Part shown: one piece after another, positions 33,227-42,566 of the stretch
Position numbering within the stretch: the stretch's first letter is position 1
Layout: every line of letters starts with the position of its first letter
Source: Dehalococcoidia bacterium
Lineage (GTDB): Bacteria > Chloroflexota > Dehalococcoidia > Lucifugimonadales > Lucifugimonadaceae
Direction: 5' to 3'
Assembly: GCA_022819585.1 (NCBI GenBank)
Contig: JAJEGY010000007.1
Span: 21,248-85,247, forward strand
Length of the DNA stretch: 64,000 bases
The notes under the pieces: generated by a model
The model's input: the letters and a program-made list of their open reading frames with translations, nothing else
Database searches by the model: none
What the model was told of the DNA's origin: nothing
Position numbers and translations under genes: made by a program

Positions 33227-35152
33227 TTGAGATCGCGAATAAAGGCCTTATATTTGCTCTACGCGATGGCAGCCCTTGTTGCTGTCACCGCTTGGGCATG
33301 TGGCGGCGACCCTGAGACTGTCATAGTCAAAGAAACGGTGGTCGTGGAGGTTGAGAAGGAGGTGCAAGTCGAAGTCGAGAAGGAAGTTCAGGTCACGGTT
33401 GAAGTAGAGAAGGTGGTAGAGGTCGAAAAGGTTGTGGAAGTAGAGAAGGTGGTAGAGGTGATGGTGGATAAGGAGGAAGCCGCTCCAACCGCGACGCCTC
33501 AACCGGTCAGCCAAGAGCTGCCTGAGCCTGAATCTGCAGTCGGTACTTTGGTAATGATTCCAGAAGGCGTCGCACCGGGCGTCGGAATTAACCGCTCGCA
33601 AGCACCTGAGTCTTTGATGTACTGGGGAGTTTCTGAGCAGCTATTCCGTCCGAACGACGACGGCACCCTGGTAGGACCTTGGCTCGCGGAAAGCTGGGAA
33701 ATTGCTCCCGATGGATCGCAAGCGACGGTCAAAATCCGTAGCGGTGTGCAGTTCCACGATGGTTGGGGAGAACTTACGGCTCACGACTTTGCTTGGAGCC
33801 TGAACGATACCAACGGTGCGATCACTCCTGAGAGTATCCACGGACAGGCGGGAGACTTCGCGGCGTTCATGGACGAAGCCGAAGCGACCGATGACCGTAC
33901 CCTGATCCTGAACTTCAACGCCCCTGAACCTCGTTGGACGACGTTGCTGTTCAACCAGGCCGGTGACGCGTTTGGCGTCTTCTCCAAGAAGGTGTACGAC
34001 GATATGGGCGCCGACTGGATGCGTGAAAACATCATCGGCACCGGACCATACACGGTTCAGGAATGGCGTCAATCTGACAGTGCGACGCTTATCGCCCAAG
34101 AGACCCATTGGGACAAAGTCGCGGAAGTTGGGACGTTGCGGTTAATCGACGTTCCGGAAACGGTGGCTCGCATTTCCGCGTTGCGGTCTGGTGGAGCTGA
34201 CTGGGCAGTATTGCCAGTTCGTGAGATGAAGGACCTGACCCGCGACGGGTTTGGCGTGCTTACAACTGGTCGACAGAGCGGTGTGCCCCTCAATATGGCG
34301 GGCAACTACTGGGAATCAACTGCGGTCAAGACTGGTGAGACGATCACTCACGTGACGTTCGTACACGACATCCCATGGATCGGCAATCCACACAAGCCTG
34401 ACGACAACAACAACCCGGCCGGCATGGATGACATGGAACAGGCTCGGTTGGTTCGCTGGGCAATCGCGTTGTCAATCAACCGTCCGCTAGTCAACGAATC
34501 GCTCTACGGCGGCAACGCCTCCGAGTACCACGTCGGAATGTTCCACGTGAACAACGTTGACTGGGACGACAAGTGGCGTGTCCCGTACGACCCAGCGTTG
34601 GCAAACGATTATCTCGACCAAGCTGGTTATGCAAAGGACGACAACGGAGTCCGGTTCGCGATGCCGATCTACGCTTTCACCTCTGTGCGTGACTGGGCAG
34701 AGATTGCAGACACGGCCGCTGGTTTCATCAACCAGCTGGGCATCGAGACGAACATCGTGAAAGTTGCGTACTCAATCGTTCGCCCGAGCTTGGTGGCCCG
34801 AAGCACGACGACGCCCGCGACGCAGTGGTGCAGGTCGGACTTGTGGAAACCGTACGACTGGGTGACGGGAGAGGAGGAAACGAGTCTGACTCGTGGCGGC
34901 TTCGGTTGTCACATGGAGATACCGTTCATCTTGGAAACGGTTCAAAAAGTGGCGGCAGAGCCTGACCCGATTAAGCGCACTGAGTACAACGTCGCTATGG
35001 CGCAATACCTGTACGATCAGGCGCTGAAGATCGGGATCATCGCTCTACCATTCGTGTCGGCGTACAACCCGAACTCGATCGCGGAATGGCCGATGCGTCC
35101 TGGTCCTCAGGCACCGCACACTTCGCCGGAGCTGATCGTTCCAGCCCGTTAA
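33227..35152 (+). CDS. ABC transporter substrate-binding lipoprotein, family 5
   Basis: A 641-residue periplasmic/extracellular lipoprotein that captures peptides, nickel or other solutes for the two permeases downstream. A signal peptide ends in TAWAC, so Cys25 is lipid-anchored. Residues 31-81 are a run of Val/Glu/Lys repeats (EVEKEVQV, EVEKVVEV), followed by a Pro/Thr linker (85-95) and the binding domain, which has family 5 features such as WEIAPDGSQATVKIRSGVQF and a NEALYGG-like segment. The start is TTG at 33227 with AGGAG nine bases upstream. A strong hairpin follows the gene. Confidence 0.92.
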   Translation: MRSRIKALYLLYAMAALVAVTAWACGGDPETVIVKETVVVEVEKEVQVEVEKEVQVTVEVEKVVEVEKVVEVEKVVEVMVDKEEAAPTATPQPVSQELPEPESAVGTLVMIPEGVAPGVGINRSQAPESLMYWGVSEQLFRPNDDGTLVGPWLAESWEIAPDGSQATVKIRSGVQFHDGWGELTAHDFAWSLNDTNGAITPESIHGQAGDFAAFMDEAEATDDRTLILNFNAPEPRWTTLLFNQAGDAFGVFSKKVYDDMGADWMRENIIGTGPYTVQEWRQSDSATLIAQETHWDKVAEVGTLRLIDVPETVARISALRSGGADWAVLPVREMKDLTRDGFGVLTTGRQSGVPLNMAGNYWESTAVKTGETITHVTFVHDIPWIGNPHKPDDNNNPAGMDDMEQARLVRWAIALSINRPLVNESLYGGNASEYHVGMFHVNNVDWDDKWRVPYDPALANDYLDQAGYAKDDNGVRFAMPIYAFTSVRDWAEIADTAAGFINQLGIETNIVKVAYSIVRPSLVARSTTTPATQWCRSDLWKPYDWVTGEEETSLTRGGFGCHMEIPFILETVQKVAAEPDPIKRTEYNVAMAQYLYDQALKIGIIALPFVSAYNPNSIAEWPMRPGPQAPHTSPELIVPAR

Positions 35153-35220
35153 GGCACATGGAAATGCGATCGCCTCTCGCCGTTGTTCTACCGAGCGAGT
35201 GAGACGATTGCTAAAACGCC

Positions 35221-35255
35221 GGGCCGCGTCGCGCATTCGATGTGCATCGCGGTCC
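35221..35255 (+). promoter_or_regulatory. Long hairpin between binding-protein and permease genes
   Basis: GGGCCGCG (35221-35228) pairs with CGCGGTCC (35248-35255), and GCGCAT with ATGTGC inside, giving a 16-position stem with two mismatches and two G-U pairs around a TCG loop. No T-run follows. In many importer operons such a structure protects the upstream message and lowers permease expression relative to the binding protein; that role is inferred here. Confidence 0.5.
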
Positions 35256-35310
35256 GGTGCGATAGATGCGATGATGCTTGTCGAGCGCATCGCGTGAACA
35301 AGATGATCCC

Positions 35311-36264
35311 GTGCGCAAATTCCTAATCAGACGATTCTTTGCCGGCATCCTGTCGATTCTCGCGGCAACCGCCATCGTCTTCGGCCTGTCTAGAGCCGCA
35401 GGTGATCCTCTGCTTCTTTACGCCAAGCCAGGTGGATATGGGGTCACTCCTGAGCAGGAACAGGCCCTGAAGGAGAAACTCCGACTTGATCGTCCGCTCG
35501 TGGTCCAGTACCTGCTATGGCTGACAGATTTGGCGCGTGGCGACTTTGGCAAGACACTTCTGGCAGAGCAGTTGGTGACGCGGGTCATCGGCGAGAAGAT
35601 GGGTGCGACCGTGCAGTTGGGGATCGCTTCATGGTTGTTGGCGACAGTGATGGGAGTGCCTCTAGGTGTACTGTCGGCAGTGCTGCGTGGCAGTGTGTGG
35701 GACTACTTGGGACGGGGGTACGCGCTTATCGGACAATCCCTACCTACCTTCTGGCTAGGGTTGATGCTGATTCTGATATTCAACAAACAGTTGGATTGGC
35801 TTCCTTTCGGCACACGGGGCTCTACGGAATCGTTTTTCTTCACCTGGGATAACTTGCGATATTTCATATTGCCGTCGTTCGCTGTTGCATGGGGCGCGGC
35901 TGCAGTCTATTTGAGGCTCACAAGGTCGGCGATGCTGGAGGTTCTCGACTCTGAATTCGTAAAGCTCGCTCGTTCGAAGGGCGTAGGGCAGACAAAAATC
36001 ATTTGGAAGCACGCGTTTCGTAACGCCTTGATACCGCCGTTGACCGTGTCAACGCTGATTATGGCTGGATTGATCACCGGAAGCGTCGTCGTCGAAACGG
36101 TGTTTTCGTGGCCGGGACTTGGGAGATTGGCGGTTCAAGCGGTTCAGGACAACGATTTTCCCATACTCACCGCAACGGTTCTCTTCTTTGCAACAGTTTT
36201 CGTATTGGTGAATTTACTGACCGACATTCTTTACGCGTTGATAGACCCTCGGATTCGATACTGA
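35311..36264 (+). CDS. ABC transporter permease, DppB-like
   Basis: A 317-residue inner-membrane permease of the oligopeptide/nickel type with six predicted helices. The typical start VRKFLIRRF precedes the first helix, GDPLLLYA follows it, and the EAA-loop appears as KLARSKGVGQTKIIWKHAFRNALIPP near residue 225. The GTG at 35311 matches the family N-terminus better than the upstream in-frame ATG at 35278. It forms an operon with the binding protein (158-base gap containing a hairpin) and the second permease (19-base gap). Confidence 0.92.
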   Translation: MRKFLIRRFFAGILSILAATAIVFGLSRAAGDPLLLYAKPGGYGVTPEQEQALKEKLRLDRPLVVQYLLWLTDLARGDFGKTLLAEQLVTRVIGEKMGATVQLGIASWLLATVMGVPLGVLSAVLRGSVWDYLGRGYALIGQSLPTFWLGLMLILIFNKQLDWLPFGTRGSTESFFFTWDNLRYFILPSFAVAWGAAAVYLRLTRSAMLEVLDSEFVKLARSKGVGQTKIIWKHAFRNALIPPLTVSTLIMAGLITGSVVVETVFSWPGLGRLAVQAVQDNDFPILTATVLFFATVFVLVNLLTDILYALIDPRIRY

Positions 36265-36283
36265 TGACCGGCTGAAACACTCG

Positions 36284-37285
36284 ATGGCGTCCGAAACGAG
36301 AACGGAAGAAACTACGGCACTGCAAGGGGCAGCAGCGCCGACACAACGCGTTTTCCGGCTTTCTCCGGGCTATATCTGGTACGCGTTGCGACGATGGCCG
36401 ATCATTCCAGCTCTGATCATGGTCGTTCTGGTTGTCACTGGTGTTTTTGCGGATCAACTGGCACCGTATGACGAGATCGAACAAGACATCAGATTCCGAA
36501 ACGCTCCGCCTAGGATCTTCGGCTGGAACTCGGAATACTGGGAAAACCAAGACTACTCCCAAGCGATGTTTCGTGCAGAAGAGTCCGTCGGTAAGAACCC
36601 CAGCAACCGTTTCATACTCGGCGCAGACCATGTGGGCAGGGACGTCTTAAGCCGCATCATCCATGGCGCACGTATCTCGCTGGTCGTCACCTCAGTCGCA
36701 CTGTTCTCAGGTCTGATTCTCGGAGTGACCATAGGTGTGATATCGGGCTATTACGGCGGTGTGGTAGACGAGATCTTGATGCGAATGGTCGACGTGTGGT
36801 ATGCGATACCGTTCCTGTTGCTCGCCATGGTAGCGGTCATTATCTTCGAGGCAAGCTTGAATCTCATCATCGTTCTGTTGATACTACTCGCATGGAGCGG
36901 ATACGTCAGGAATCTGCGTGGCGAAGTATTGAGTCTGAAGGAACGCGACTTCGTCGCCTCGGCCCGCGTCACCGGTGCATCAACATTTCGCATCATCTTC
37001 AAACATCTGCTACCGGGACTCATAAACACGATATTCGTGATTGCCAGTCTCAGAGTAGGGCAGCTGATACTAGCAGAAGCTTCGCTCAGTTTCTTGGGTG
37101 CAGGAATTCCAGGTCCGACACCAGCGTGGGGCGTGCTGATTGCGGAAGGTAGGGAATATGTAGAGTCTGCTTGGTGGCAGACGGTATTCCCTGGAACGGC
37201 GATCTTCCTAGTAGTTCTCGCCTTTAACTTCCTAGGCGATTGGGTGCGGGACAGGCTAGACCCAAGATTGCGACAGTTGGATTAG
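36284..37285 (+). CDS. ABC transporter permease, DppC-like
   Basis: A 333-residue permease forming the second half of the importer channel. The N-terminal cytoplasmic stretch (1-40) leads to the first helix, then a periplasmic loop, five more helices and the EAA-loop with LKERDFVASARVTGASTFRIIFKHLLPG near residue 225. The FILGADHVGRDVLSR segment is a hallmark of DppC-type proteins. Last gene of the operon: no DppD/DppF ATPase gene follows, since the next gene is on the other strand, so the transporter must use an ATPase encoded elsewhere. Confidence 0.93.
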   Translation: MASETRTEETTALQGAAAPTQRVFRLSPGYIWYALRRWPIIPALIMVVLVVTGVFADQLAPYDEIEQDIRFRNAPPRIFGWNSEYWENQDYSQAMFRAEESVGKNPSNRFILGADHVGRDVLSRIIHGARISLVVTSVALFSGLILGVTIGVISGYYGGVVDEILMRMVDVWYAIPFLLLAMVAVIIFEASLNLIIVLLILLAWSGYVRNLRGEVLSLKERDFVASARVTGASTFRIIFKHLLPGLINTIFVIASLRVGQLILAEASLSFLGAGIPGPTPAWGVLIAEGREYVESAWWQTVFPGTAIFLVVLAFNFLGDWVRDRLDPRLRQLD

Positions 37286-37306
37286 GCTAGGAACCTACCG
37301 ACACAA

Positions 37307-38503
37307 TTAGGCACTGGCGATCAGTTGGTCCAAGATGTCCTGAAGCTGGTTGTGTTGGATGTAGCCTTGGTGGACGCTCAGGACGTTGTGGTCTTTGTCT
37401 AGGAAAAAAGTGGTGGGCGCGGCTACGATCTGGTAGGCGATATGAATGGAGCCACCGATATCTGGAATGGCCGGATAGTTGGCTTTCATCTTGCCAAGAA
37501 ACTCGACGCCATCAGCAGCAGTATCGAAACCGACCGCCTGAACGCCTATGAATACGATCTGGTCGGTACCCGGAGGCCCTAATGTCTGATATGCATGCTC
37601 GAAGTTGGGAATCTCAGCCCGACACGGAGGACAAGAAGGGAACCAGAAATTGATAACCACAGGTTTACCTTCGTAATCGTTAAGATCAAATGGACCGTGA
37701 TGAAATGTGTCTCCGCTGAAACTCGGTGCGTCACCAAATCCTGTTGATACTTGGGTGCTCGCATAAACGATTTCCGGTTCAACTGGTTCATCCTCTGCCG
37801 ATAATTCGACTGCAACTGCGTCTCCTGCTTGGGGTTCAGCTTCGTCTTCGATCACCGCCGCAGTGCTTGCGACGATCTCCTCTACGATCTTGACGAGGTT
37901 TTCCTTATCGATCGCACCTTGCCAGATCCGGTGTTCGTTGTGATTACGGTCGAGGAAGACGGTCGTGGGGTAAGAGAAGACGTTGTAGGCGATCTGGATC
38001 GCAGAACCGTTGTCGGGCAATCCGGGGAAGGTGACGCCGATCTCTTCGAAAAGCTCCGCACCATCTTCGATGGAGTCGAGTCCTAGTTGTTGCACTCCGA
38101 CGAATTCGACATCGCCGCCCGAAGGTGCGCCGAACTGTTGATAAACCTCTTCAAAGTGTTCGAGTTCTGCTCGACAAGGCGGACAAGATGGGAACCAAAA
38201 GTTGATCACTATCGGTTTGCCGCCGAGTTCTCGAGTATCGAATGTGCCGTGTGCGAATGTGGTGCCGTGGAAACCTTGTGTATCGCCCAAACCGTCTACG
38301 GTTGCGGACTCGAAGGTATCGGGGATTCCAATCGATTTTGTTTCTGCTACCGGATCTTCGACCTCGACTGCCGGCACAGGGGGCGGTGGTTCGGCAGTGG
38401 GTTGAACATCACTACCACATGCGAAGACCAAGGCTGACGCGGTTAACGCGCCGATTAGTGCCAGAAACGCCGAAAAAGGCGTACGACGCAAACGCAATTT
38501 CAT
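37307..38503 (-). CDS. Lipoprotein with two thioredoxin-like (TlpA) domains
   Basis: A 398-residue exported lipoprotein (signal peptide ending LVFAC; Cys29) carrying two complete thioredoxin-fold domains in tandem. Each has a redox-active pair in FWFPSCPPCRAE: Cys107/Cys110 and Cys291/Cys294, and a cis-Pro in YPTT and APTT. The acidic linker is at about 215-245. Each domain is preceded by a similar segment (GFHGTTFAHG / SFSGDTFHHG), showing internal duplication. TlpA/ResA-type proteins reduce disulfides outside the membrane, for example for cytochrome c maturation. Two linked reductase domains in one anchored protein are unusual. It converges on the permease gene. Confidence 0.9.
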   Translation of the reverse strand: MKLRLRRTPFSAFLALIGALTASALVFACGSDVQPTAEPPPPVPAVEVEDPVAETKSIGIPDTFESATVDGLGDTQGFHGTTFAHGTFDTRELGGKPIVINFWFPSCPPCRAELEHFEEVYQQFGAPSGGDVEFVGVQQLGLDSIEDGAELFEEIGVTFPGLPDNGSAIQIAYNVFSYPTTVFLDRNHNEHRIWQGAIDKENLVKIVEEIVASTAAVIEDEAEPQAGDAVAVELSAEDEPVEPEIVYASTQVSTGFGDAPSFSGDTFHHGPFDLNDYEGKPVVINFWFPSCPPCRAEIPNFEHAYQTLGPPGTDQIVFIGVQAVGFDTAADGVEFLGKMKANYPAIPDIGGSIHIAYQIVAAPTTFFLDKDHNVLSVHQGYIQHNQLQDILDQLIASA

Positions 38504-38598
38504 CTTCTCACCGCCAATCAGATCTGCTGTCTCCTATTAGATGATACGTGCCGATTCAATCGCAAGTTTTGGAGTTCCGACCACAAAATATGGGAAGG

Positions 38599-39939
38599 TC
38601 AATCCTCCAAGACGTCGGCGGCAATTCCGTCTAATTCGTCGTGAAGCGCTTGCGTTAATCCGGCGATTGGGACACGCACTTGATCCATCGTGTCGCGATG
38701 GCGGATCGTAACTGCGTCGTCAGACTCAATCGTGTCGAAGTCGACGGTTACACATAGCGGCGTCCCGATTTCGTCTTGCCTTCGGTAACGTCGACCTATG
38801 CTTTGCGTCTCATCGTATTGGGCGTTGAATCGGGAGCGTACTAAGTCGTAGACCTCGCGCGCCTTGGGAGTCAATCGGGCGTTACGGCTCAACGGCAGGA
38901 TCGCCACTTGGTAAGGGGCGATATTCGGGTGGAATCTCAAGACGACCCGCTTGTCGTTGTTGACCTCTTCTTCGTCGTAAGCATCAACTAAGAATGCCAA
39001 TGCCGATCGGTCGGCACCCATTGCGGGTTCAACGACGTAAGGAACGAAGCGTTTGTTGTTGGGTTGATCGTAGTAGGACAAGTCCTTGCCCGACTTCTGG
39101 ATGTGGGCTTTCAGGTCATAGTCGGTGCGGTTCGATATGGTTTCGAGTTCGCCCCAACCCCAAGGGAATAGGAACTCCACGTCGGCACTGCCTTTGGAGT
39201 AGTGGGGCAGCTCGTCGGCCCCGTGTTCACGCACTCGCAATTTCGATCGGCGAATACCCAAATCTGAGAACCAGTCCATCGAGAAATCGATCCAGTAGCG
39301 ATGCCAATCCTCGTCAGTTCCCGGTTCGCAGAAGTACTCCATCTCCATCTGCTCGAATTCGCGAGTTCGGAAGGTGAAGTTGCCGGGCGTGATCTCGTTG
39401 CGGAACGATTTGCCTTGCTGGGCTATGCCGAATGGGATACGGACACGGCTGCTATTAACCACGTTGTCAAAATCGACGAACATCGCCTGCGCGGTCTCGG
39501 GGCGGAGGTAGACAATGTTGTCATCTCCTTCAACGGGCCCGATATGCGTGCGAAACATGAGGTTGAAGTGGCGTGGTTCGCCGAGTTCGCCACCGCAATC
39601 GGGGCAACTGTCAGTTTCCAACATGTCAGCACGATGCCGACGATGGCACTCATTGCACTCTGCCAGCGGGTCGGTAAAGCTATCGACGTGACCACTCGCC
39701 ACCCATACGTTCGGATGCATCAGGATAGATGCGTCGATGCCGACCACATCCTCGCGGTCTCGAACCATCGATTTCCACCACTGATCCTTGACATTGCGCT
39801 TCAGTTCAACGCCGACCGGACCGTAATCGTAAAGGCTTCCGATACCTCCGTATATCTCGCTGCTCTGGAAGATGAAGCCTCGCCGTTTGCAGAGGCTCAC
39901 TACGGTATCCAAGCTGACGTTATCAAGGTTGCGTTTCAA
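38599..39939 (-). CDS. glyQS: Glycyl-tRNA synthetase, alpha2 type
   Basis: A 446-residue class II aminoacyl-tRNA synthetase charging tRNA-Gly. It begins at a TTG (39939; MKRNLDNV), with motif 1 near residue 25 (SSEIYGGIGSLYDYGPVG), a zinc-ribbon insertion (CNECHRRH ... CPDCGG, residues 95-120), motif 2 around EITPGNFTFRTREFEQME and motif 3 near GADRSALAFLVDAY. The C-terminal anticodon-binding domain (about 340-446) includes HPNIAPYQVAILPL. This single-chain dimeric form differs from the alpha2beta2 enzyme of E. coli. It is a single gene with no obvious operon partner. Confidence 0.96.
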   Translation of the reverse strand: MKRNLDNVSLDTVVSLCKRRGFIFQSSEIYGGIGSLYDYGPVGVELKRNVKDQWWKSMVRDREDVVGIDASILMHPNVWVASGHVDSFTDPLAECNECHRRHRADMLETDSCPDCGGELGEPRHFNLMFRTHIGPVEGDDNIVYLRPETAQAMFVDFDNVVNSSRVRIPFGIAQQGKSFRNEITPGNFTFRTREFEQMEMEYFCEPGTDEDWHRYWIDFSMDWFSDLGIRRSKLRVREHGADELPHYSKGSADVEFLFPWGWGELETISNRTDYDLKAHIQKSGKDLSYYDQPNNKRFVPYVVEPAMGADRSALAFLVDAYDEEEVNNDKRVVLRFHPNIAPYQVAILPLSRNARLTPKAREVYDLVRSRFNAQYDETQSIGRRYRRQDEIGTPLCVTVDFDTIESDDAVTIRHRDTMDQVRVPIAGLTQALHDELDGIAADVLED

Positions 39940-40067
39940 TGTGACTTGCCGACCTTTGGTTGATTAGGGTGTCGAACTAGTGTGACGGTGAAATGTCGTG
40001 CACCGCATAGTTTCAGTGTAAAGAGGGGTGTTTCAAACTTTGCGCGGTCGCAATGTTTAGTTGCCGA

Positions 40068-41054
40068 TTAAATGTCGGTTTTCATCATCTCAACCGCGAA
40101 CCAAAGCGCCATCGCACCACCTCGGTCATCCAATCCCGTCACTGCGTCGCGAATCAGGTAGTCGTTCAAACTCTCCAACGGGCCAGTGCCTACACAAACA
40201 CGGGTAACTCCGCCATCATCGGCAATGCCATCCGACGCTCCACGCCACGCATTGACCAGCACATCGCCCCATTCTGCGATAGATAGCCAACCATGTTGGA
40301 TTCCGAGCGCGATCGATATCCCGATCATGCTCGTGGAACTGTGTTCCGTGTAGGAGTCCGGAACATCTATTACCTGCCGCCACATGCCTGTATCAGCATC
40401 TTGAAACGACCTCAAACCGTTGAGGTGTTGCACGTGCCTTTCGATGAGCCGCTCCTGCTTGTCGCCTTGATAACCGACTAAAGTCTCGGCAAACCCGAGG
40501 GATGCGAAACCATTGCCGCGTCCCCAGAAATACGGTGACGACAGACAATGCCAGTAAAGACCGTTGGGTTGAAGCAACCTATCTGCACATTCAAGGACGA
40601 AATCTGCCGCGATTTCCACGTAATCGTTGTTGCCTGTCAATCCTGAGGCGCGCTGCAAAACAGTACCGGCGAAGAACATATCCTCGACGCGAAAGTCGCG
40701 GTCTAATACGCTCGGGAAACCGTCATCGTCCCGTCGCATTAAACGATCAGCTGTAGCGATCAGCAACGATCGGTAACGCGGGTCATCTGCGAGTAGAGAC
40801 GTCCAGTTGATGCCTGCGTAGTTGGCGGTGCCGTCGCTCGCATCGAATACCTCATCGGGCGCGTCAACATACTCTGCTGTTATCGTCTCTATCTGGTCCT
40901 GTGGATCGGAATATTCGGAATCCAATTCGGCGAGTTGCAACTTCGCCGTGAGTGAGACGCCCTGCGTGTAGACCACAGGTCGTTCGAGCTTTTGCCCATA
41001 GACCTCAGCCAAAGTTCTCGCTTTTTGCTTTGCAGTATCCGCAATCGAGCCCAT
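40068..41054 (-). CDS. GH88/GH105-like glycoside hydrolase
   Basis: A 328-residue protein with an (alpha/alpha)6-barrel look. It shows the WGRGNGF motif (near residue 180) that is characteristic of unsaturated rhamnogalacturonyl/glucuronyl hydrolases, and the acidic VEDMFFAG segment upstream, where the catalytic Asp lies. Such enzymes remove unsaturated uronic acids from oligosaccharides left by lyases. No signal peptide is present, so it is cytoplasmic. The frame reaches 41156, but the ATG at 41054 has GAGG seven bases before it and avoids running into the divergent SDR gene. Context of sugar-acid enzymes supports the call. Confidence 0.65.
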   Translation of the reverse strand: MGSIADTAKQKARTLAEVYGQKLERPVVYTQGVSLTAKLQLAELDSEYSDPQDQIETITAEYVDAPDEVFDASDGTANYAGINWTSLLADDPRYRSLLIATADRLMRRDDDGFPSVLDRDFRVEDMFFAGTVLQRASGLTGNNDYVEIAADFVLECADRLLQPNGLYWHCLSSPYFWGRGNGFASLGFAETLVGYQGDKQERLIERHVQHLNGLRSFQDADTGMWRQVIDVPDSYTEHSSTSMIGISIALGIQHGWLSIAEWGDVLVNAWRGASDGIADDGGVTRVCVGTGPLESLNDYLIRDAVTGLDDRGGAMALWFAVEMMKTDI

Positions 41055-41140
41055 CTTTGCCTCGTTCAATCGTCCGCTTGCCGTATCATTTACGCAGACT
41101 GAATGATACAGCGACAACTGCAATAGACGGGAGAGAATCG

Positions 41141-41983
41141 ATGGCGGTATCCACATCGCAGCAGCTTGACGGTAGGAGTGCTTTAGTGACTGGCGGGGGC
41201 AGGGGCATCGGTCGCGGGATCAGCATGATCTTGGCGTCGAGAGGTGCGGAAGTCTGTGTGTCGGACATTGACCCAACGAATGCTGAACAAGTCGCCGCTG
41301 AGATTAACGAGGGCGGAGGGCAGGCCTTTGCGACTGGCGGCGACGTTACTGACATCGACTCAGTATCTGAAGTTGCACAAACCGCTATCGACACTTTCGG
41401 CAAGCTTGACATCTGCGTACCTAACGCCGGTGTAATCGGTGGCCCCGGTTTCATGTCGCGCAAGGACTACATTGATGCTGACTGGGATATGACTTGGGAT
41501 GTCAATGTGCGAGGCGTCGTCAATACCGCGGATGCTGTCACCGAACATATGAAAGAGCGGATGTACGGAAAGATCGTGATCATCGCATCCCACGGTGGCC
41601 GTCAGCCGCGGGGCGTACCCGATGTGGGACGAGGAAGTGCCCAAGGTCCGTACATGGTCTCCAAGGCCGCGGCGATCCAATGGACGCATTGGCTTGCGAT
41701 GAGCCTCGGACAGTACAACATTAACGTCAACGCTGTGTGCCCAGGTCGATTATGGACTCCGATGTGGCAGGCAATCGCCCAGAACCACAAGGAACTCAAC
41801 CCTGATCTTGCCGATATGTCACCGCGCGACATCTTCGAGATGCAGATAAAGGGGACTATGCCATTGGGTCGAGAACAGACGCCTGAAGACATCGGCAGGG
41901 CAGTAGCGTTCCTAGCATCAGATGATGCTTCCGAGATCACTGGGCAAGCACTCAATGTCAACGGCGGCGCGATCATGAACTGA
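41141..41983 (+). CDS. Short-chain dehydrogenase/reductase
   Basis: A 280-residue classical SDR. The N-terminal cofactor motif TGGGRGIG (residues 16-23), the NAGV strand end, the catalytic Ser in IIASHGG and the YMVSK pair are all present, with the C-terminal GQALNVNGGA typical of the family. An aspartate (DIDPT) after the second strand favours NAD. Relatives oxidise sugar alcohols or reduce 3-oxoacyl chains; the neighbourhood suggests sugar-acid metabolism. The ATG at 41141 with GGGAGAG upstream is preferred to a longer frame that would enter the divergent gene. Divergent from the GH88/105-like gene with an 86-base spacer. Confidence 0.92.
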   Translation: MAVSTSQQLDGRSALVTGGGRGIGRGISMILASRGAEVCVSDIDPTNAEQVAAEINEGGGQAFATGGDVTDIDSVSEVAQTAIDTFGKLDICVPNAGVIGGPGFMSRKDYIDADWDMTWDVNVRGVVNTADAVTEHMKERMYGKIVIIASHGGRQPRGVPDVGRGSAQGPYMVSKAAAIQWTHWLAMSLGQYNINVNAVCPGRLWTPMWQAIAQNHKELNPDLADMSPRDIFEMQIKGTMPLGREQTPEDIGRAVAFLASDDASEITGQALNVNGGAIMN

Positions 41984-42071
41984 GGTCTTCGATGGTTCGA
42001 CAATCTCGATGAACCATTGACGTACAAAGGATAGGCGGTGCGATATAGCTGAAATCTCAACGACTGTCGAG

Positions 42072-42536
42072 GTGCACCTCGATGTGCGACCTGACCACGC
42101 TTTCCAATGGGTAATTGAACCCGGGAACATGGTCTATTGGGTGAATGGTGTCAGGCGCGCAGACTGGATCAGACGGCAAGAAGCTGATACCGCCCGCCCG
42201 CAAGACACTTGGGACATGCTCTACGAGTTTGCGGGTAAAGAGAACGAGATAGTCATGGAGGTCGATGTATGCGATCCCCGAGATGGTTCTTTCGAGTTTC
42301 ACACCATTGAGGGTAACTATCCGATCCGCAGCCAATACCTCTGTCAACCCTCCGGAAGTGGCACCCTCTTTCGGATGACGAGAACCGCGTATTCAGATAG
42401 CACATTCACTTCGATCATGTTCATACTGACAGGCTTCATCAGCAAGCCGATGATGCGCAAGCAGAACTTGGCTGAGGTGGCGAAGATGAAATCGGTCATC
42501 GAGATGCAGCTACCCACGACCAATCGCCGACGATAA
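42072..42536 (+). CDS. SRPBCC-fold protein
   Basis: A protein of about 154 residues with the START/polyketide-cyclase (SRPBCC) look: an N-terminal strand with HLDVRPDHAFQWV, a later FEFHTIEG strand, a GSGTLFRMTRTAY strand and a long C-terminal helix. The hydrophobic pocket binds a small ligand in this superfamily. The start is unclear: GTG 42072 is the only standard start codon, but the frame is open back to 42021 and the residues encoded before it (ISTTVEVH) continue the first strand, so translation may begin earlier at a non-standard codon. It lies between the SDR and amidase genes. Confidence 0.65.
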   Translation: MHLDVRPDHAFQWVIEPGNMVYWVNGVRRADWIRRQEADTARPQDTWDMLYEFAGKENEIVMEVDVCDPRDGSFEFHTIEGNYPIRSQYLCQPSGSGTLFRMTRTAYSDSTFTSIMFILTGFISKPMMRKQNLAEVAKMKSVIEMQLPTTNRRR

Positions 42537-42566
42537 TTCGGCTATACAGAATCCGAGAGGTCAAGC

